Positions 7,689 through 16,763 are shown, counted from the first letter of the stretch. The stretch is DNA of 19,348 nucleotides from Gemmatimonadaceae bacterium (GCA_016720905.1 JADKJT010000033.1:1-19348); one strand, 5' to 3'. Translations and numbers: made by a program. Notes: a model not told the origin generated them from the sequence alone.

Positions 7689-8742
7689 TCAGTTCGTGAG
7701 CATGACCAGCACGCGGCGATTGGTCGCTCGACCGTTATCGGTGGTGTTCGGCGCAATCGGATCGTCTCCCGTAGGCCGTGCGGGCATTGATGCGCGAATC
7801 GGGCGACGCCCTTCGAGACGATAGGTCCTTGGCCTGATCCGCACGATCCTGCCCAGCTTGACGTTGTATTTCTCGCTGCCATGGCGTCGGTGTTACCGGT
7901 GACGTCGACTGGTGCGTGCCGCGTTGGTCGGGGGTGTTAAATCAGCGACTCCGGCGAACTTAAGGTCCAGGATGACCTTGGCTTCGGGCGTGATATCGCT
8001 CTTGTTGAATCCGAAGTTGATCGCGCCGATAACGATCGGGCGAGGCGACGGGCCAACGAGATTGAACGGTGGCGGTCGCGAGATGAACTGGGTGTCTCGC
8101 TCAGATCCGCGTCACCGTGACGGTATCGTACTGAAATACGGGGTTTCGGCGGGTTGGAGAAGAACGACAGGCTGAGGCCAGCCTCTCCAAGGCCCAGATT
8201 GAGTCCCGTCGCCCGCGCTACCGGCTTTGCATTGTCGTCTGCCGGCATGATAAAGGTGCCGGTTCCTTCCACGCGCGCCGACAGGCGGTTGTTCAGGATG
8301 AAGCGGAGACCAACCAATCCTTGCGGGCCACCACCGCGTGGTGCGACCTGACGTCCCGACCGTAGGAGTGATATCCGTAGACTGCCCCAACAGCAGTTTC
8401 ACGTTCGGCCAGCGGGTGATTGTACGTCATCCGGTACGCGACCACATGGCATCCGACACCTGCGCAGGAATCGCGTCCACTCTCGCCGTCATCGGCTGAT
8501 TCACGTCGGCGTCGGCATAGCTCAACCCGCTCGGCCAGCCAGTTCCGGAATGCGTAGATGCCGACGCGGCCACCAGCGCCCAAGGTCGGATCCAGCTTGA
8601 GGGTGTCCATGTACTTGGTGTAGCGACCAAAACCCGCCAATTTCTATGGCACCCTGTCGTTGAGCGTCAGCAGAGGTGGAATTGCTAACGCCATCGCCGC
8701 AGCGATGACAGCGCCAAGCGTGAGGCTGCGTAGATTGCGCAT
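7689..8742 (-). CDS. OmpA-family outer-membrane protein, frameshifted
   Basis: This is an outer-membrane protein with an N-terminal beta-barrel and a C-terminal OmpA domain that binds peptidoglycan. The ATG at 8742 opens MRNLRSLTLGAVIAAAMALAIP, a clear signal peptide. The barrel part shows alternating strands: EIGGFGRYTKYMDTLKLD, GAGGRVGIYAFRNWLAE, AVYGYHSYG, GLVGLRFILNNRLSARVEG, and TGLNLGLGEAGLSLSFF, followed by a linker rich in Pro and Thr. The OmpA domain runs FGFNKSDITPEAKVILDL, VDVTGNTDAMGSEKYNVKLG, RADQAKDLLVSKGV, RINARTAYGE, and NDRATNRRVLVMLTN at the stop. These include the family's G(N)TD, RA..V...L and NRRV elements. About 350 residues are expected. Many indels break it. The divergent neighbour is the cation-efflux gene. 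Confidence 0.88.
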
Positions 8743-8851
8743 GTTCGTCTCATTGAATTGGGAATGCTCCCGAACGCGCAGGATCGCCAGCCATTTGGCG
8801 TGGTGCCCGACAACGTCGAATTGCATTCGCATCCAACAAGTTCCCATTTAC

Positions 8852-8864
8852 CCAGATCATCTGG
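8852..8864. repeat. Short inverted repeat between divergent ompA and cation-efflux genes
   Basis: CCAGATCATCTGG is a perfect inverted repeat with 6-bp arms and a 1-bp centre, in the 163-bp divergent intergenic region. It lies between weak plus-strand boxes TTCCCA (8841-8846) and GGTAAT (8863-8868), where a repressor could act, but the boxes are poor matches. Confidence 0.25.
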
Positions 8865-8905
8865 TAATAGGAACATACACTACTCCGCTGTCGGAAGGCC
8901 TTTCG

Positions 8906-9786
8906 GTGAAATCGTCGCGTCCGCTTCAACGTACCTGTACAGATGGGCTTGATCATCAACGCGCTTCTGGCTGGCGTCAAATTGTGGCCGGGTTTGGTCG
9001 GCAATTCCTACGCATTGGTCGCCGATGCCATTGAAAGCGCAACGGACACGATCGGTTCGCTGGTGGTCCTCAGCGGACTCCGGATCGCGAATCGCTCGCC
9101 GGATGACCGCTATCCGTTCGGATATGGTCGCGCCGAACCGTTGGCGGCGGCCACGGTGGCGGCACTCATGCTTGGCGCGGCCGCTGGCATTGGCATCGAG
9201 GCCATCCGGGAAATCCGGACGCCGCACCACTCGCCCGCCGTTCACCTTGGCCGTGCTGGCGGCAGTCATTGTGAGCAGAGGTGCTGGCCAAGCGTGTCCT
9301 CAAGGCTGGCGAGGCCGCCGGCAGTGTCGTGGTGGAAGCGGACGGCTGGCACCATCGTTCGGACGCCATCACCTCCGCAGCCGCGTTTGTGGGCATCAGT
9401 GTGGCCTTGATTGGTGGGCCAGGGTGGGAACCGGCCGATGATTGGGCCGCGTTGGTGGCCGGCGGTATGATCTTCATCAACGGCACCAGGCTGTTGCGCA
9501 AGGCCATTCGCGACCTGATGGATCGGGCGCCTGATGCGCCACTCTTCAATGCGGTAGCGACGCCGCGCGACAGACGCCTGGAGTTCTCGCCATTGAGAAG
9601 CTCAAGATTCGGAAGAGCGGCATGGGCCACTACGTGGACATTCACGTGCAGGCGGACCCTGCGCTTTCGCTCCACGACGCGCACATTTTGTCAGGATGTG
9701 TGAAGGGCGCCATTCGGCTGAGTGTTCCGACCGCCTTGGGTGTGCTCATTCACATGGAACCGTTCGAACCGCACGAGGGCACATGA
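8906..9786 (+). CDS. Cation diffusion facilitator (CDF) family metal exporter, frameshifted
   Basis: CDF proteins are inner-membrane antiporters that export Zn, Fe, Co, Mn or similar divalent ions. The metal cannot be told from sequence. The first helix is MGLIINALLAGVKLWPGLVG, followed by YALVADAIESATDTIGS with the TM2 metal-site Asp residues, and RYPFGYGRAEPLAAATVAALMLGAAAGIGIEAIREI. Then come LAKRVLKAGEAAGSVVVEADGWHHRSDAITS, where WHHRSD is the TM5 HxxxD site, a further pair of helices, and MDRAPDAPLFN. The cytoplasmic domain reads EKLKIRKSGMGHYVDIHVQADPALSLHDAH. It ends HMEPFEPHEGT. I chose the GTG at 8906 because GGAAGG stands 7 nt before it, which needs one frameshift before the first helix; the ATG at 8943 is in frame but lies inside that helix. 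The stop overlaps the next gene as ATGA. Confidence 0.88.
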
Positions 9787-10251
9787 CGCCGCACCGAGGG
9801 GCACCAACCATTCACCATCTGGACCGGGCCGACTGCGAAGCGTTGCTGCGTCGACACCATGTCGGACGGTTGGCGTTCACGTTTCCCGATCGGGCCTATA
9901 TCGAAATCAGATTCACTATGTGTTCGAGGACGGCCATATCTTTAGCCGCACGAAATTCGGCACCAAGGTCAGCGTGCTGGCGCATCATCCGTGGGTGGCG
10001 TTCGAGGAGGAGGTGGATGGCCTGCACGCATGGCAGGCGTCGTGGCGCATGGTCAGATCGTCTTTCCGGACCCCGAGGGCGCGCCGGTGGAGCATCGGCA
10101 GTATGCGCGTGGCGTTGCCACCTTGCGTCATCTGGTCCCGAGCGCGTTCACGTCCCACGATCCGACACCCGATCGGGATCTGGTTTTCTGCCTTTTTGTG
10201 CATGACCTCACGGGTCGCGCCGCGATGTCGGGGGATACGGCGCATGAGTAA
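9783..10251 (+). CDS. Pyridoxamine 5'-phosphate oxidase-like FMN-binding protein (NimA type), frameshifted
   Basis: This is a small split-barrel flavoprotein of the PNPOx-like superfamily, closest to the NimA-like group annotated as pyridoxamine oxidase or nitroimidazole reductase. The true substrate of most members is unknown. The start MTPHRGAPTIHHLDRADCEALLRRHHVGRLAFTF has the usual first helix and the G-R-L-A strand. It continues with the NxIHYVFEDGHIFxRT strand pair, FGTKVSVLAHHPWVAFEVD, a WRSVVAHGQIVFPDPEG strand, and a C-terminal part (YARGVATLRHLVP, RDLVFCLFVHDLTGRAA). About 155 residues are expected, with at least three frameshifts. The ATG overlaps the stop of the CDF gene by 4 bp, and its own TAA overlaps the PPK2 start, so the three genes are probably translationally coupled. 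Confidence 0.82.
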
Positions 10252-11099
10252 CGGCAACGGCAACGGCAGGAAGTGGGTGGTGCCTGACGCGCTCAAGTCG
10301 CTGCGTCTGGCGCCGGTCGATCGGGATGACCGCGTCAAGTTGGGCAGCAAGGCCGCCCTTGTTGATGACGCACCACCGCAGAAACTGATCGAGGACGCCA
10401 CGCGCTGCTGGATCGACTGACCGCGCTGCAGGACGCGTTTCACGCCGATCGCCGGCATGCGCTGCTGCTGGTGCTGCAAGGACGTGACGCCTCGGGTGAG
10501 GACGGGGTGATCAGGACGGTCCGCGGCGCCTTCAATCCCACGGGAGTGACGGTGGCGCCGTTCGGACCGCCGACACCTCTGGAGTTGCGTCACGACTTTC
10601 TCTGGCGTGTGCATCAGGTCAGTGCCGCGCGCTGGGCATGGTCGGGTGTTCAATCGCTCGCACTATGAAGACGTGCTGGCCGTCCGCGTGCGCAAGCTGG
10701 CGCCGAGTCGGTGTGGCGGCCGCCGGTACGCCTCAATTGTCGCCTTCAAGCGACTCTGGCCGACAACAGCGTGATCGTCCGGAAGTGCATGCTGCGTTTC
10801 GCGGGAAGAACAGGCCAAGCGGTTTCACGAGCGGTTGGACGATCCGCGCAAGAACTGGAAGTTTCGCGTCGACGACCTGAAAGACCGGGACCTGTGGGAC
10901 GACTACACCGGGGCCTACCGCGAGGCGCTGACCGAATGCAGTACGCGAAAGGCCCCGTGGTTCGTGGTGCCCTCCGGATGACAAGACGGTTCCCAACTTC
11001 CTGATTGCCCGCATGCTGGTGGAAACGCTGGAGCAGCTGGATCCGCGATACCCGGAGATGGACCCGGCAGTGCGCGCGGCCGCACGGGTCTTCGAGTAG
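10244..11099 (+). CDS. ppk2: Polyphosphate kinase 2 family protein, frameshifted, with altered Walker A
   Basis: PPK2 enzymes transfer phosphate between polyphosphate and nucleotides in the cytoplasm. After MSNGNGNGRKWVVPDALKS the sequence shows LLLVLQGRDASGEDGVIRTV, the Walker A region. The family has GKDG here, but the codon at 10498-10500 is GAG, giving Glu in place of the phosphate-binding Lys. Then come FNPTGVTVAPFGPPTPLELRHDFLWRVH, GVFNRSHYEDVLAVRVRKLAPESVW with the Walker B-like segment, and FxRTLADNSVIVRK. The lid region reads EEQAKRFHERLDDPRKNWKFRVDDLKDRDLWDDYTGAYREAL. The end is STRKAPWFVVPSDDKT, NFLIARMLVETLEQLDPRYPEMDP. About 285 residues are expected, normal for a one-domain PPK2. 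The start overlaps the previous stop by 8 bp. Frameshifts occur near 10400, 10630, 10750 and 10970. Confidence 0.9.
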
Positions 11100-11203
11100 A
11101 CTCGACACGGGTGGGCAGTTCGCTTCGACCCGGGGGTGGTCGGTGGCTCAGGGGGTGATTAAGTTCCTCGTTCTGTCCGCCGGCTGAGGTTGGTCGGCTG
11201 CGA

Positions 11204-11275
11204 CGGGACGTGGCGCAGCCCGGTAGCGCACTTCCTTGGGGTGGAAGGGTCGCGGGTTCAAATCCTGTCGTCCGA
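11204..11275 (+). tRNA. tRNA-Pro (anticodon GGG)
   Basis: The cloverleaf is readable: acceptor CGGGACG, D arm GCGC-AGCCCGGTA-GCGC, anticodon stem CTTCC/GGAAG with loop TTGGGGT (anticodon GGG, codon CCC), and T arm with TTCAAAT. Two bases seem to be missing against the usual form: one in the variable loop (a run of G) and one in the 3' acceptor strand (CGTCCG instead of CGTCCCG, a run of C). The discriminator base is A and no CCA is encoded. Both losses are in homopolymers, which fits sequencing error and not a dead gene. A strong terminator follows 12 bp later. Confidence 0.9.
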
Positions 11276-11287
11276 TGGTGATGGGCG

Positions 11288-11318
11288 AAACCTCGACCGC
11301 ATTTCGGTCGAGGTTTTT
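11288..11318 (+). terminator. Rho-independent terminator after tRNA-Pro
   Basis: AAACCTCGACCG (11288-11299), a 5-nt loop CATTT and CGGTCGAGGTTT (11305-11316) form a perfect 12-bp stem that ends in a run of five T. This is the clearest intrinsic terminator in the window and closes the tRNA transcript. Confidence 0.9.
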
Positions 11319-11900
11319 GTCATTCGCGCCATCTTCGGCGGATGCTCTACGGCTATTCCATTCAGTGACATCTCTCGCCAAGTCCGCGGAGAAGTACGGG
11401 GCTGGCGTTCCACCGGGTTACCGGCTCCGGTTCGGCCTCTCCCGTTCCTGTACGAAAGCACCGGAGTGGAGACCCGATCTACCAATCGGCTTGACGCGGT
11501 TCCCAGGAGCCGCGAACTCTTCGCGTTCCACCGGCCGAGTCGCTGGCCAAGTGGACCGAGGCGGAACCGCTGTGGATGCCGCTGATTGACGGAAAGCCAC
11601 ATCCGTTTTCGTCGCGTCCTTCGACCCTGCGCACGCGGCTGACCGCAATGCCTGCCGTCGACGAACGATGGTTGTGGCCGGCTCAGGTAGGGCTTCGCTC
11701 GACGTGTTCTGGCGCAAGGACGACGGGCCGGTCTGGTCGCTTCTGGCGTGAAATGACCATCCAATCGGACTGGTGAAGCCAGGAAGCAGGCGTTACCGTA
11801 GCCCAATCGCAGCATCTTTGGGATCCCTTTGCTCCCCTGGCGTAGGCGTAGGGACAAAAATCCAGTGCCAGTGCGTATCGATCGATGCGCCGCGGAACCC
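11319..11900 (+). other. No assignable gene; fragmentary plus-strand coding potential
   Basis: No intact reading frame or recognised family is present in these 582 bp. Short stretches on the plus strand look protein-like but change frame: SAEKYGAGVPPGYRLRFGL, DLPIGLTRFPGA, ESLAKWTEAEPLWMPLIDGK (about 11535-11595) and VVAGSGRASLDVFWRKDDG (about 11670-11730), followed by a stop near 11750. A single frameshifted hypothetical gene from about 11345 to 11750 would explain them. From 11770 to 11900 I see only a probable leader of the next gene, with no clear promoter. No integrase or attachment-site duplication was found next to the tRNA. Confidence 0.3.
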
Positions 11901-13748
11901 ATGCGACCAATTCTACTAACACTGGCAGTCGTTGCTGCGTTGGGTAATGCGCAGGCGCAAACCGGAACTGTTCGCGGCAAACGCGAAGATGCTCGAAACC
12001 CGCTTCAACGAGCGGCAAGTGTCAGTCTTGCGTGAATCCGCCGCCTGCTTCGATCGCTTCGCGACTCAACTCAGGGGGAGTTCGATCGCCTACGACCGTA
12101 GGAAACGCTGCGGTGGCAACTGGGCAACCGCGGACACAACCTTGGCGCCAGACTCGATGTCGTCGCTTACCGCTCCGGCGCTGAACGGCGACAACGTGCT
12201 GGTGGCCACGCTGACTGCCCGCGAGATGCTGCGGGCCCGCGAAGAGATGGCGATGCTGGCGGTTTCCGCTTGTGATCGCGGCCAGCTGCTTGCTGATAGA
12301 GCTCGTCTCAACGACATCGAGCAGTTGCGCACGAAGCATCTGGCGAGACTGCCGAATGTCATGGTGCGCGACATGCGGGCGGCAGGCAGTGATTCTCTTG
12401 TATCCGCCCTGAAGGATTCCGTCCAACAGATCTACGACGGTGAACTCAAGACCTTCTTCGCGGCCCGTGCGGATTCCACAAGTGATCCGGACGTCACAAA
12501 GGATTTTGCCGTTCTTGCGTCGCGGATCGCCTCATCAGAAATCGATGTCGAAACGAGAAACGTACTTGCCGGGAATATCGGGTTACTCCGATATGAGGAG
12601 GCGGGATACCTCTCGTGGTTTCTCGATGGGCGATTGCGAGATGGTCAGACGGGCTACCCGTTCCTTTTGCGCCGCTCTCTTGAAGGCCGGATGGCCGCCG
12701 CCCAGAATGCCATTGACGCCGCCCGCGTCGCGAACGAACAGAAGATACGGAGGTGGGTCATGAAGGGCGCGCTCGTTGCCGGGTTTGCTCTCGTTGTACT
12801 GATGCTGGTGTGGCCCTTTATCGCCCTTCGGCTTGCACGAGTACGGGCGTTCCGCACCGGCAAGAAGCGCGTTCCGGTGCTTGGCGGAATGGCAGAACTC
12901 ATACTGTGGGATCCAGGGGAAACCGTGGTGCTCCTGAAGAACAAGCGGCTGATTCCCATGGACGACCCATTCGGCGGGTACAAGTATATTTCTCCGTGGC
13001 GCGGTGAAGAATTCAAGGGGCGCCTGTCTCACAAGCTGCAGATGTCGAAGTGGACGAGTGATTCGATCTTTACGAGCGATGGGCTGTCAGTGAATCTTGT
13101 TGGCATTTGGTGGCGCATTGCCGGTGCCAATCGGTACGTCGCGGCAATCGCCACGAGCCCACGCCGGAATCACGAACGGATGCCGACGCGCTCGATGACA
13201 ACGCCGAAGCGGTGGTTGAGATGCTTGCCGGATCAACGCTTGCGCGAGCAGGTCAACTCAGACTGCCGACTGACAAGCTGATCTCTCCCTACGTCCGGGC
13301 GTACATTCAGGTGAAGGACGGCATGCAGACAGAAACCGTGCCCCAATTTTCCCGACTGCTGAATTTCGCGTGACCAACTCGACGCTAAGACGCGAAGTAT
13401 GGCATTGGACTGATCGGCAGGGGTGGAGGTTGGTTCTGCCCAAGGAGTACAAGCAAAAACTCCGGGAATGTCAGGGCTGCCTTCATGGCACCCGACGAAA
13501 GCCGAGCCCTCACGGAAGCTCGTATGATTACTTCCGTGAACTCTCAGCGTAATCGGCGGCGATCGCGTCGGACTCATGAATTCTAGGTGATGGAAGGTGC
13601 CGGACGTGATGCTCCACTCGGTGGTAAGCGGGTTGGGCGCCTTGAACACGCAGGGGCAGTGGACGCAGAGGTCGCCAAAATGCCACCGGCTTCGCTCAAT
13701 AGTGTTCCACTGGCACCAGGACCTCGAAAGGCGCTGGGGTCGCAGTAA
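11901..13748 (+). CDS. SPFH/band-7 domain protein with signal peptide, extracytoplasmic region and one TM helix; frameshifted
   Basis: The C-terminal half is an SPFH (stomatin/prohibitin/flotillin) domain, a membrane-scaffold fold. MRPILLTLAVVAALGNAQAQ is a signal peptide. About 260 mostly helical residues of no known family follow (for example TAREMLRAREEMAMLAV, LARLPNVMVRDMRAAGS, VETRNVLAGNIGLLRYEEA). A transmembrane helix lies at about residues 286-310 (GALVAGFALVVLMLVWPFIAL), then RKRVPVLGG and the SPFH part: ELILWDPGETVVLLKNKRLI, YISPWRGEEFKG, SDGLSVNLVGIWWRI, PTDKLISPYVRAYIQVKDG, VVLPKEYKQKL, and an AFMAPDESRALTEARMI segment. It ends ARKALGSQ-like at TAA 13746. Topology would put the first region outside and the SPFH domain in the cytoplasm. 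Residues coded by 12030-13150 lie in one unbroken frame, the longest in the window. Frameshifts near 11985, 13160 and 13400-13550 break the rest; about 615 residues in total. Confidence 0.8.
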
Positions 13749-13852
13749 GGTCACGTGTTGCTGCGCGCTCCGGATGCCGCCTGCGGTGAAAGCGCCGCTG
13801 GCGCGGATGCACGGCATGTCCGCCGAGGAGACAACACGCGTCTCTACGGGGC

Positions 13853-14242
13853 TCAACGGCGCTGACAGCGGCGCTTAACGACGCCGGGCGTTTCCAAGTC
13901 AAATGCCATCAAGGCCCGGGTGGATGGCTCGGGAACGGTCAGAATCTGGAGCACGATGTCGTTGTAGTCCTGATCGCCCGTCGGAACGTCGCCAAAGGCG
14001 GCCCAAAGCAGCCGTTGTCTTTGTCGGCACCAGCCGCCCGCTCACTGAACAGGGCGTAGTGGGGAACCGTGACGGAACTGCTGTAGCTCCACGGGTTGCC
14101 GCTCGCCGCCGACCGCGCGCCCAGGTACCAATCGGTATTGAAGGTCACGTTGAACACGGTGGTGAGGGCATTCGGGTACGTCCCCACAGCGTAGAGTTTC
14201 TGCACCTGCAGTGGACCGCTGAGCGGACCGGAATACGCCCAC
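13853..14242 (-). pseudogene. PEP-CTERM protein gene, 3' part (separated by IS21 insertion)
   Basis: This is the C-terminal part of a secreted protein with a PEP-CTERM sorting signal, which exosortase recognises and removes during export. The frame reads AYSGPLSGPLQVQKLYAVGTYPNALTT, FNVTFNTDWYLGARSA, NPWSYSSSVTVPHYALFSERA, then across a frameshift GDVPTGDQDYNDIVLQILT, and VPEPSTRALMAF followed by GVVKRRCQRR and a stop. The VPEP box and the Arg-rich end are present. The hydrophobic stretch between them holds Arg, Asp and Glu where such signals have none; each would be restored by one transition, so this may be sequence error. The 5' part of the gene lies beyond the IS, and the frame joins exactly when the IS and one CCAC copy are removed. 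Confidence 0.8.
14239..14242. repeat. Target-site duplication, left copy (CCAC)
   Basis: CCAC at 14239-14242 and again at 16816-16819 flank the IS21 element exactly outside its matching ends. Four bp is within the 4-8 bp range known for IS21. Four bp alone could match by chance, but removal of the IS and one copy restores the split reading frame. Confidence 0.65.
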
Positions 14243-14298
14243 CCCCGGTGGCCACCTCAAATTCCCCCAGCTGTGGCCGGGTCAAACTCCCCCACCTG
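14243..14298. repeat. IS21 left end (terminal inverted repeat with internal copies)
   Basis: The left end starts CCCCGGTGGCCACC and contains CCCCAGCTGTGGCC and then CCCCACCTG, two related motifs about 25 bp apart. The reversed right end has the same order with the S position swapped. These are the usual transposase-binding repeats of IS21 ends. The istB stop lies inside this end. Confidence 0.75.
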
Positions 14299-15087
14299 AC
14301 GTGCGCGGGACATGGCTGAGGCTACGGTCCTTCGTCTGCTTCGCAAGACGCGCGGCGGCTTCTTTGAGACGCCAGCTCTTGCCCTCGAATTTGAGCAGAT
14401 GGCCGTGATGCAGCGGGCGGTCGAGGAGCGGCGTCACGACGACCGTATCGCCAGTAAGCGCGCCCAGTCTTCAAGCGGGCGATTGCAGGTGACCAGCGTC
14501 GACGCCCTTTCGTAGCGACACATCAGCACGTCGGCGAGTTCGTCGCCGGCCTGGGCCGGGAGTTTCGCAGGAAGAGATCATCGATCAGCAAGAGGTCGGC
14601 CGGCTTCAGTTGCGGGCGGTACTGGCGCAGATTTCCCCAGCTCGCGCGCTGCGGCGTGATCTTCGATGAGCTGATGCTTCGCGATACAGCACTTTGTAGC
14701 CCCGTTGCACGGCGAGTAACGCGAGCGCTTTGGCGCAGTGACTCTTGCCGGTGCCGGGTGGACCAATCAGGAGCAAGTCCTCTTTCGCGTCGACGAAATT
14801 GCAGCGTGCCGAGCGCGAGCATCGTCGCGTTTCGGCAGCCGCGTGTTGTACGTCAGTCAAAGTCCTTCAAGTCTTTGCGCTCGTGCAGACCGGAGAGCGT
14901 GAAGCGCCGTTCGAGCAGCCGCGAGCGTCGCCGATCAAGCTCGTCTTGCACGAGCCACGAAAACGCTTCGAGAAAATCCATCTCGTGCGCCGCGACCTGC
15001 AGCGCGCGCGCCTGCATCGTCGCACTCATGCCCGACAAGCGAAGCGCGCGCAGGGCTTGTTCAAGTTCGGTGATGGACATGGTCATA
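14282..15087 (-). CDS. istB: IstB, AAA+ ATPase helper of IS21 transposition, frameshifted
   Basis: IstB is the ATPase that binds target DNA and recruits the IstA transposase. The start MTMSITELEQALRALRLSGMSATMQARAL and HEMDFLEAFSWLVQDELDRRRSRLLERRFTLSGL is the usual helical N-terminal part. A frameshift region follows, then FVDAKEDLLLIGPPGTGKSHCAKALALLAVQRGYKVLYR with Walker A (GPPGTGKS, coded near 14742-14766), and DLLLIDDLFLR with Walker B. The end is the arginine-finger area, GDTVVVTPLLDR and LHHGHLLKFEGKSWRLKEAAARLAKQ. About 268 residues are expected, normal for IstB. The ATG overlaps the istA stop by 4 bp (ATGA), the normal coupling. The C-terminus runs into the left IS end. Frameshifts near 14860, 14680 and 14500 break the frame. 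Confidence 0.9.
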
Positions 15088-16684
15088 CGGACACGCCCGC
15101 GTCGAGCGTCGACGCCTCGTCGGTCGCGTGTTGCTCCCAAAACGTTTGGTATTCGGTCAGCGCCCGGATACCTGGTCCCGCTGCGTGAGCGGTGGCGCGA
15201 TGACTGCGCCGCCTGGGCTGCCTCGGCGCGTCGCACGAAGCGCCATCTTGATCGCGGCGTACGACACGCAGTCGGCCGCGAGCAAGCGCGCGCAACCGCT
15301 TCGATGTCGGCGCACGCATACGTGCGGCAGGCTCGCAGGCCATGGAGCGCCCGCTGTCCCGGTCGGCCGAGGCGCGCGAAGAGCACCTGCGCGAGCGCCG
15401 CCGTCTGTGGGCCGATCTGCGCGGCGCGCGCCAGATACGCGCCGTGTGCCGTGACGGATTGAAAGGCGATCCGATTCGGCCATCACGAAGGCCCCTTTGC
15501 CGGCGCGCCTTCTGATGGCGGCGTAGCACCGCCCGTGCGATCCAGAATCTCAATCGCATGCGCATACACGCGGACCGTGACCACGCTCGCGAGGGCCGCT
15601 TCGCAAGCCGCGTAGTACGCACCCTCGATCTGCACCAGGCCCGCATCATCGACCGTCCGCACACCCTGCATGAAGGCGCGAAAGCCCTCAAGCGGCAGCG
15701 GCAGCAAGTGCGGCTGTTCCTCCCGAAAGAGTTCCAGCACTTGGCGCTTCTTGCGCCCATGGATGCGCAAGGACGCCCAGCGCTCTTCCCACTGCGCGAG
15801 CCAGGCGTTCTGCGCCTCCAGCGATTCGAAGGTGCGCCCCTTCAAGGCCGTGCCCTGCGTGTGTTGAATCGCCGACTCGACGGTCCCTTTCCGATTGGGA
15901 TCGCGCACACGACATGGATCGGCGACGACGCCGTAGTGCGCGAGCATCGCGCCATACACCGGATTGAGACCCGGCTCATACAGGTCGGGCTGCAGCACGC
16001 CTTCTTTCAGGTTGTCGAGCACCGTGTACCGGCAGCGCCGCCGAACGCCCGGAGGCCTCTTCCATGCAGCTGCGCCCAGACCAGCTGCGACGTCTTCCAC
16101 ACCACCTTCCAGCTCTTGCCCGAATACTTGAGCGTCATGACGAACAGGATCGGTCGCTGATATTGCCCGACGCGGTGCACGTCGGCGCGCCCCGACCGTA
16201 GTCGACCTGCGCTTCTTCGCCCGGCAAGAACTCCAGCACATCGAAGCGCTCCGGCGCCCGGCCTTGAGCGGGCCCGACGAAAGCGTTTGACGGAGTTGTA
16301 CTGGTGCGTGAAGCCGTGCTGGTCGACCAGATCCTGAAACACGCTCACCGCGTTGCGACCGAGGGCGACTCACGATTCAATCGCGCGCATGCGGATCCAG
16401 GCCGGTCGCGAGGCCGTCGCACGGGCGGCACGCAGGCTGCCGAGCGCGGACGCCATGATCCCGTCGTGTCCCGGTGGCCGGGGGTGGGGGCATTTCGCCG
16501 TCGATCCGCCGCCATCCGTCGTCGAGCCGGTGGCCACCCAGGCGCCTCCGGGCCTTGGCCGCTCGGGCGTAGCGCCGAATCGTTTTCCGATCCACCCCGT
16601 GCGTTGGGCGATCTCATGCTGCGGCGCGCCACGGGCCAGTAGCGTGGTGATAGTAATTCGTAAATGAGCCTTCAAGACGTTCAC
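15084..16684 (-). CDS. istA: IstA, IS21-family DDE transposase, frameshifted
   Basis: IstA is the DDE recombinase that cuts and joins the IS ends. From the GTG at 16684 it reads MNVLKAHLRITITTLLARGAPQHEIAQRTG followed across a frameshift by VDRKTIRRYARAAKA, a helix-turn-helix. VSVFQDLVDQHGFTHQYNSVKRF follows. The catalytic core shows GEEAQVDYG (first Asp, 16201-16203), FVMTLKYSGKSWKVVWKTS, TVLDNLKEGV (second Asp, 16014-16016), and RKGTVESAIQHTQGTALKG (Glu, 15876-15878), the DDE order. The long frame continues with FRAFMQGVRTVDDAGLVQIEGAYYA and the C-terminal part ends GPGIRALTEYQTFWEQHATDEASTL. About 530 residues are expected, usual for IstA. GGAGG lies only 3 nt before the GTG, so a slightly later start is possible. 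Many frameshifts break the frame. Confidence 0.9.
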
Positions 16685-16763
16685 CTGCCTCCCTCACGGC
16701 GGTGAGGGGGGAGGGTAACGTCCAGCGCGCGCGGCGCCTGGAATCAGGCTCACGCTCTCGCGC

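Noticed and set aside
11100..11330. Phage or integrative-element attachment site at the tRNA
   Set aside because: No integrase lies nearby and no copy of the tRNA 3' end was seen elsewhere in the window.
11258..11980. 240-codon minus-strand frame across the tRNA, terminator and SPFH start
   Set aside because: It would overlap a tRNA and the signal peptide of the SPFH gene, and its composition is Arg-rich without motifs.
13749..13852. Terminator between the convergent SPFH and PEP-CTERM genes
   Set aside because: Only short, imperfect complementary stretches were seen, with no T-run; not enough to call.
15558..16160. 200-codon plus-strand frame opposite istA
   Set aside because: The minus strand has the DDE motifs in order, so this frame is a shadow.
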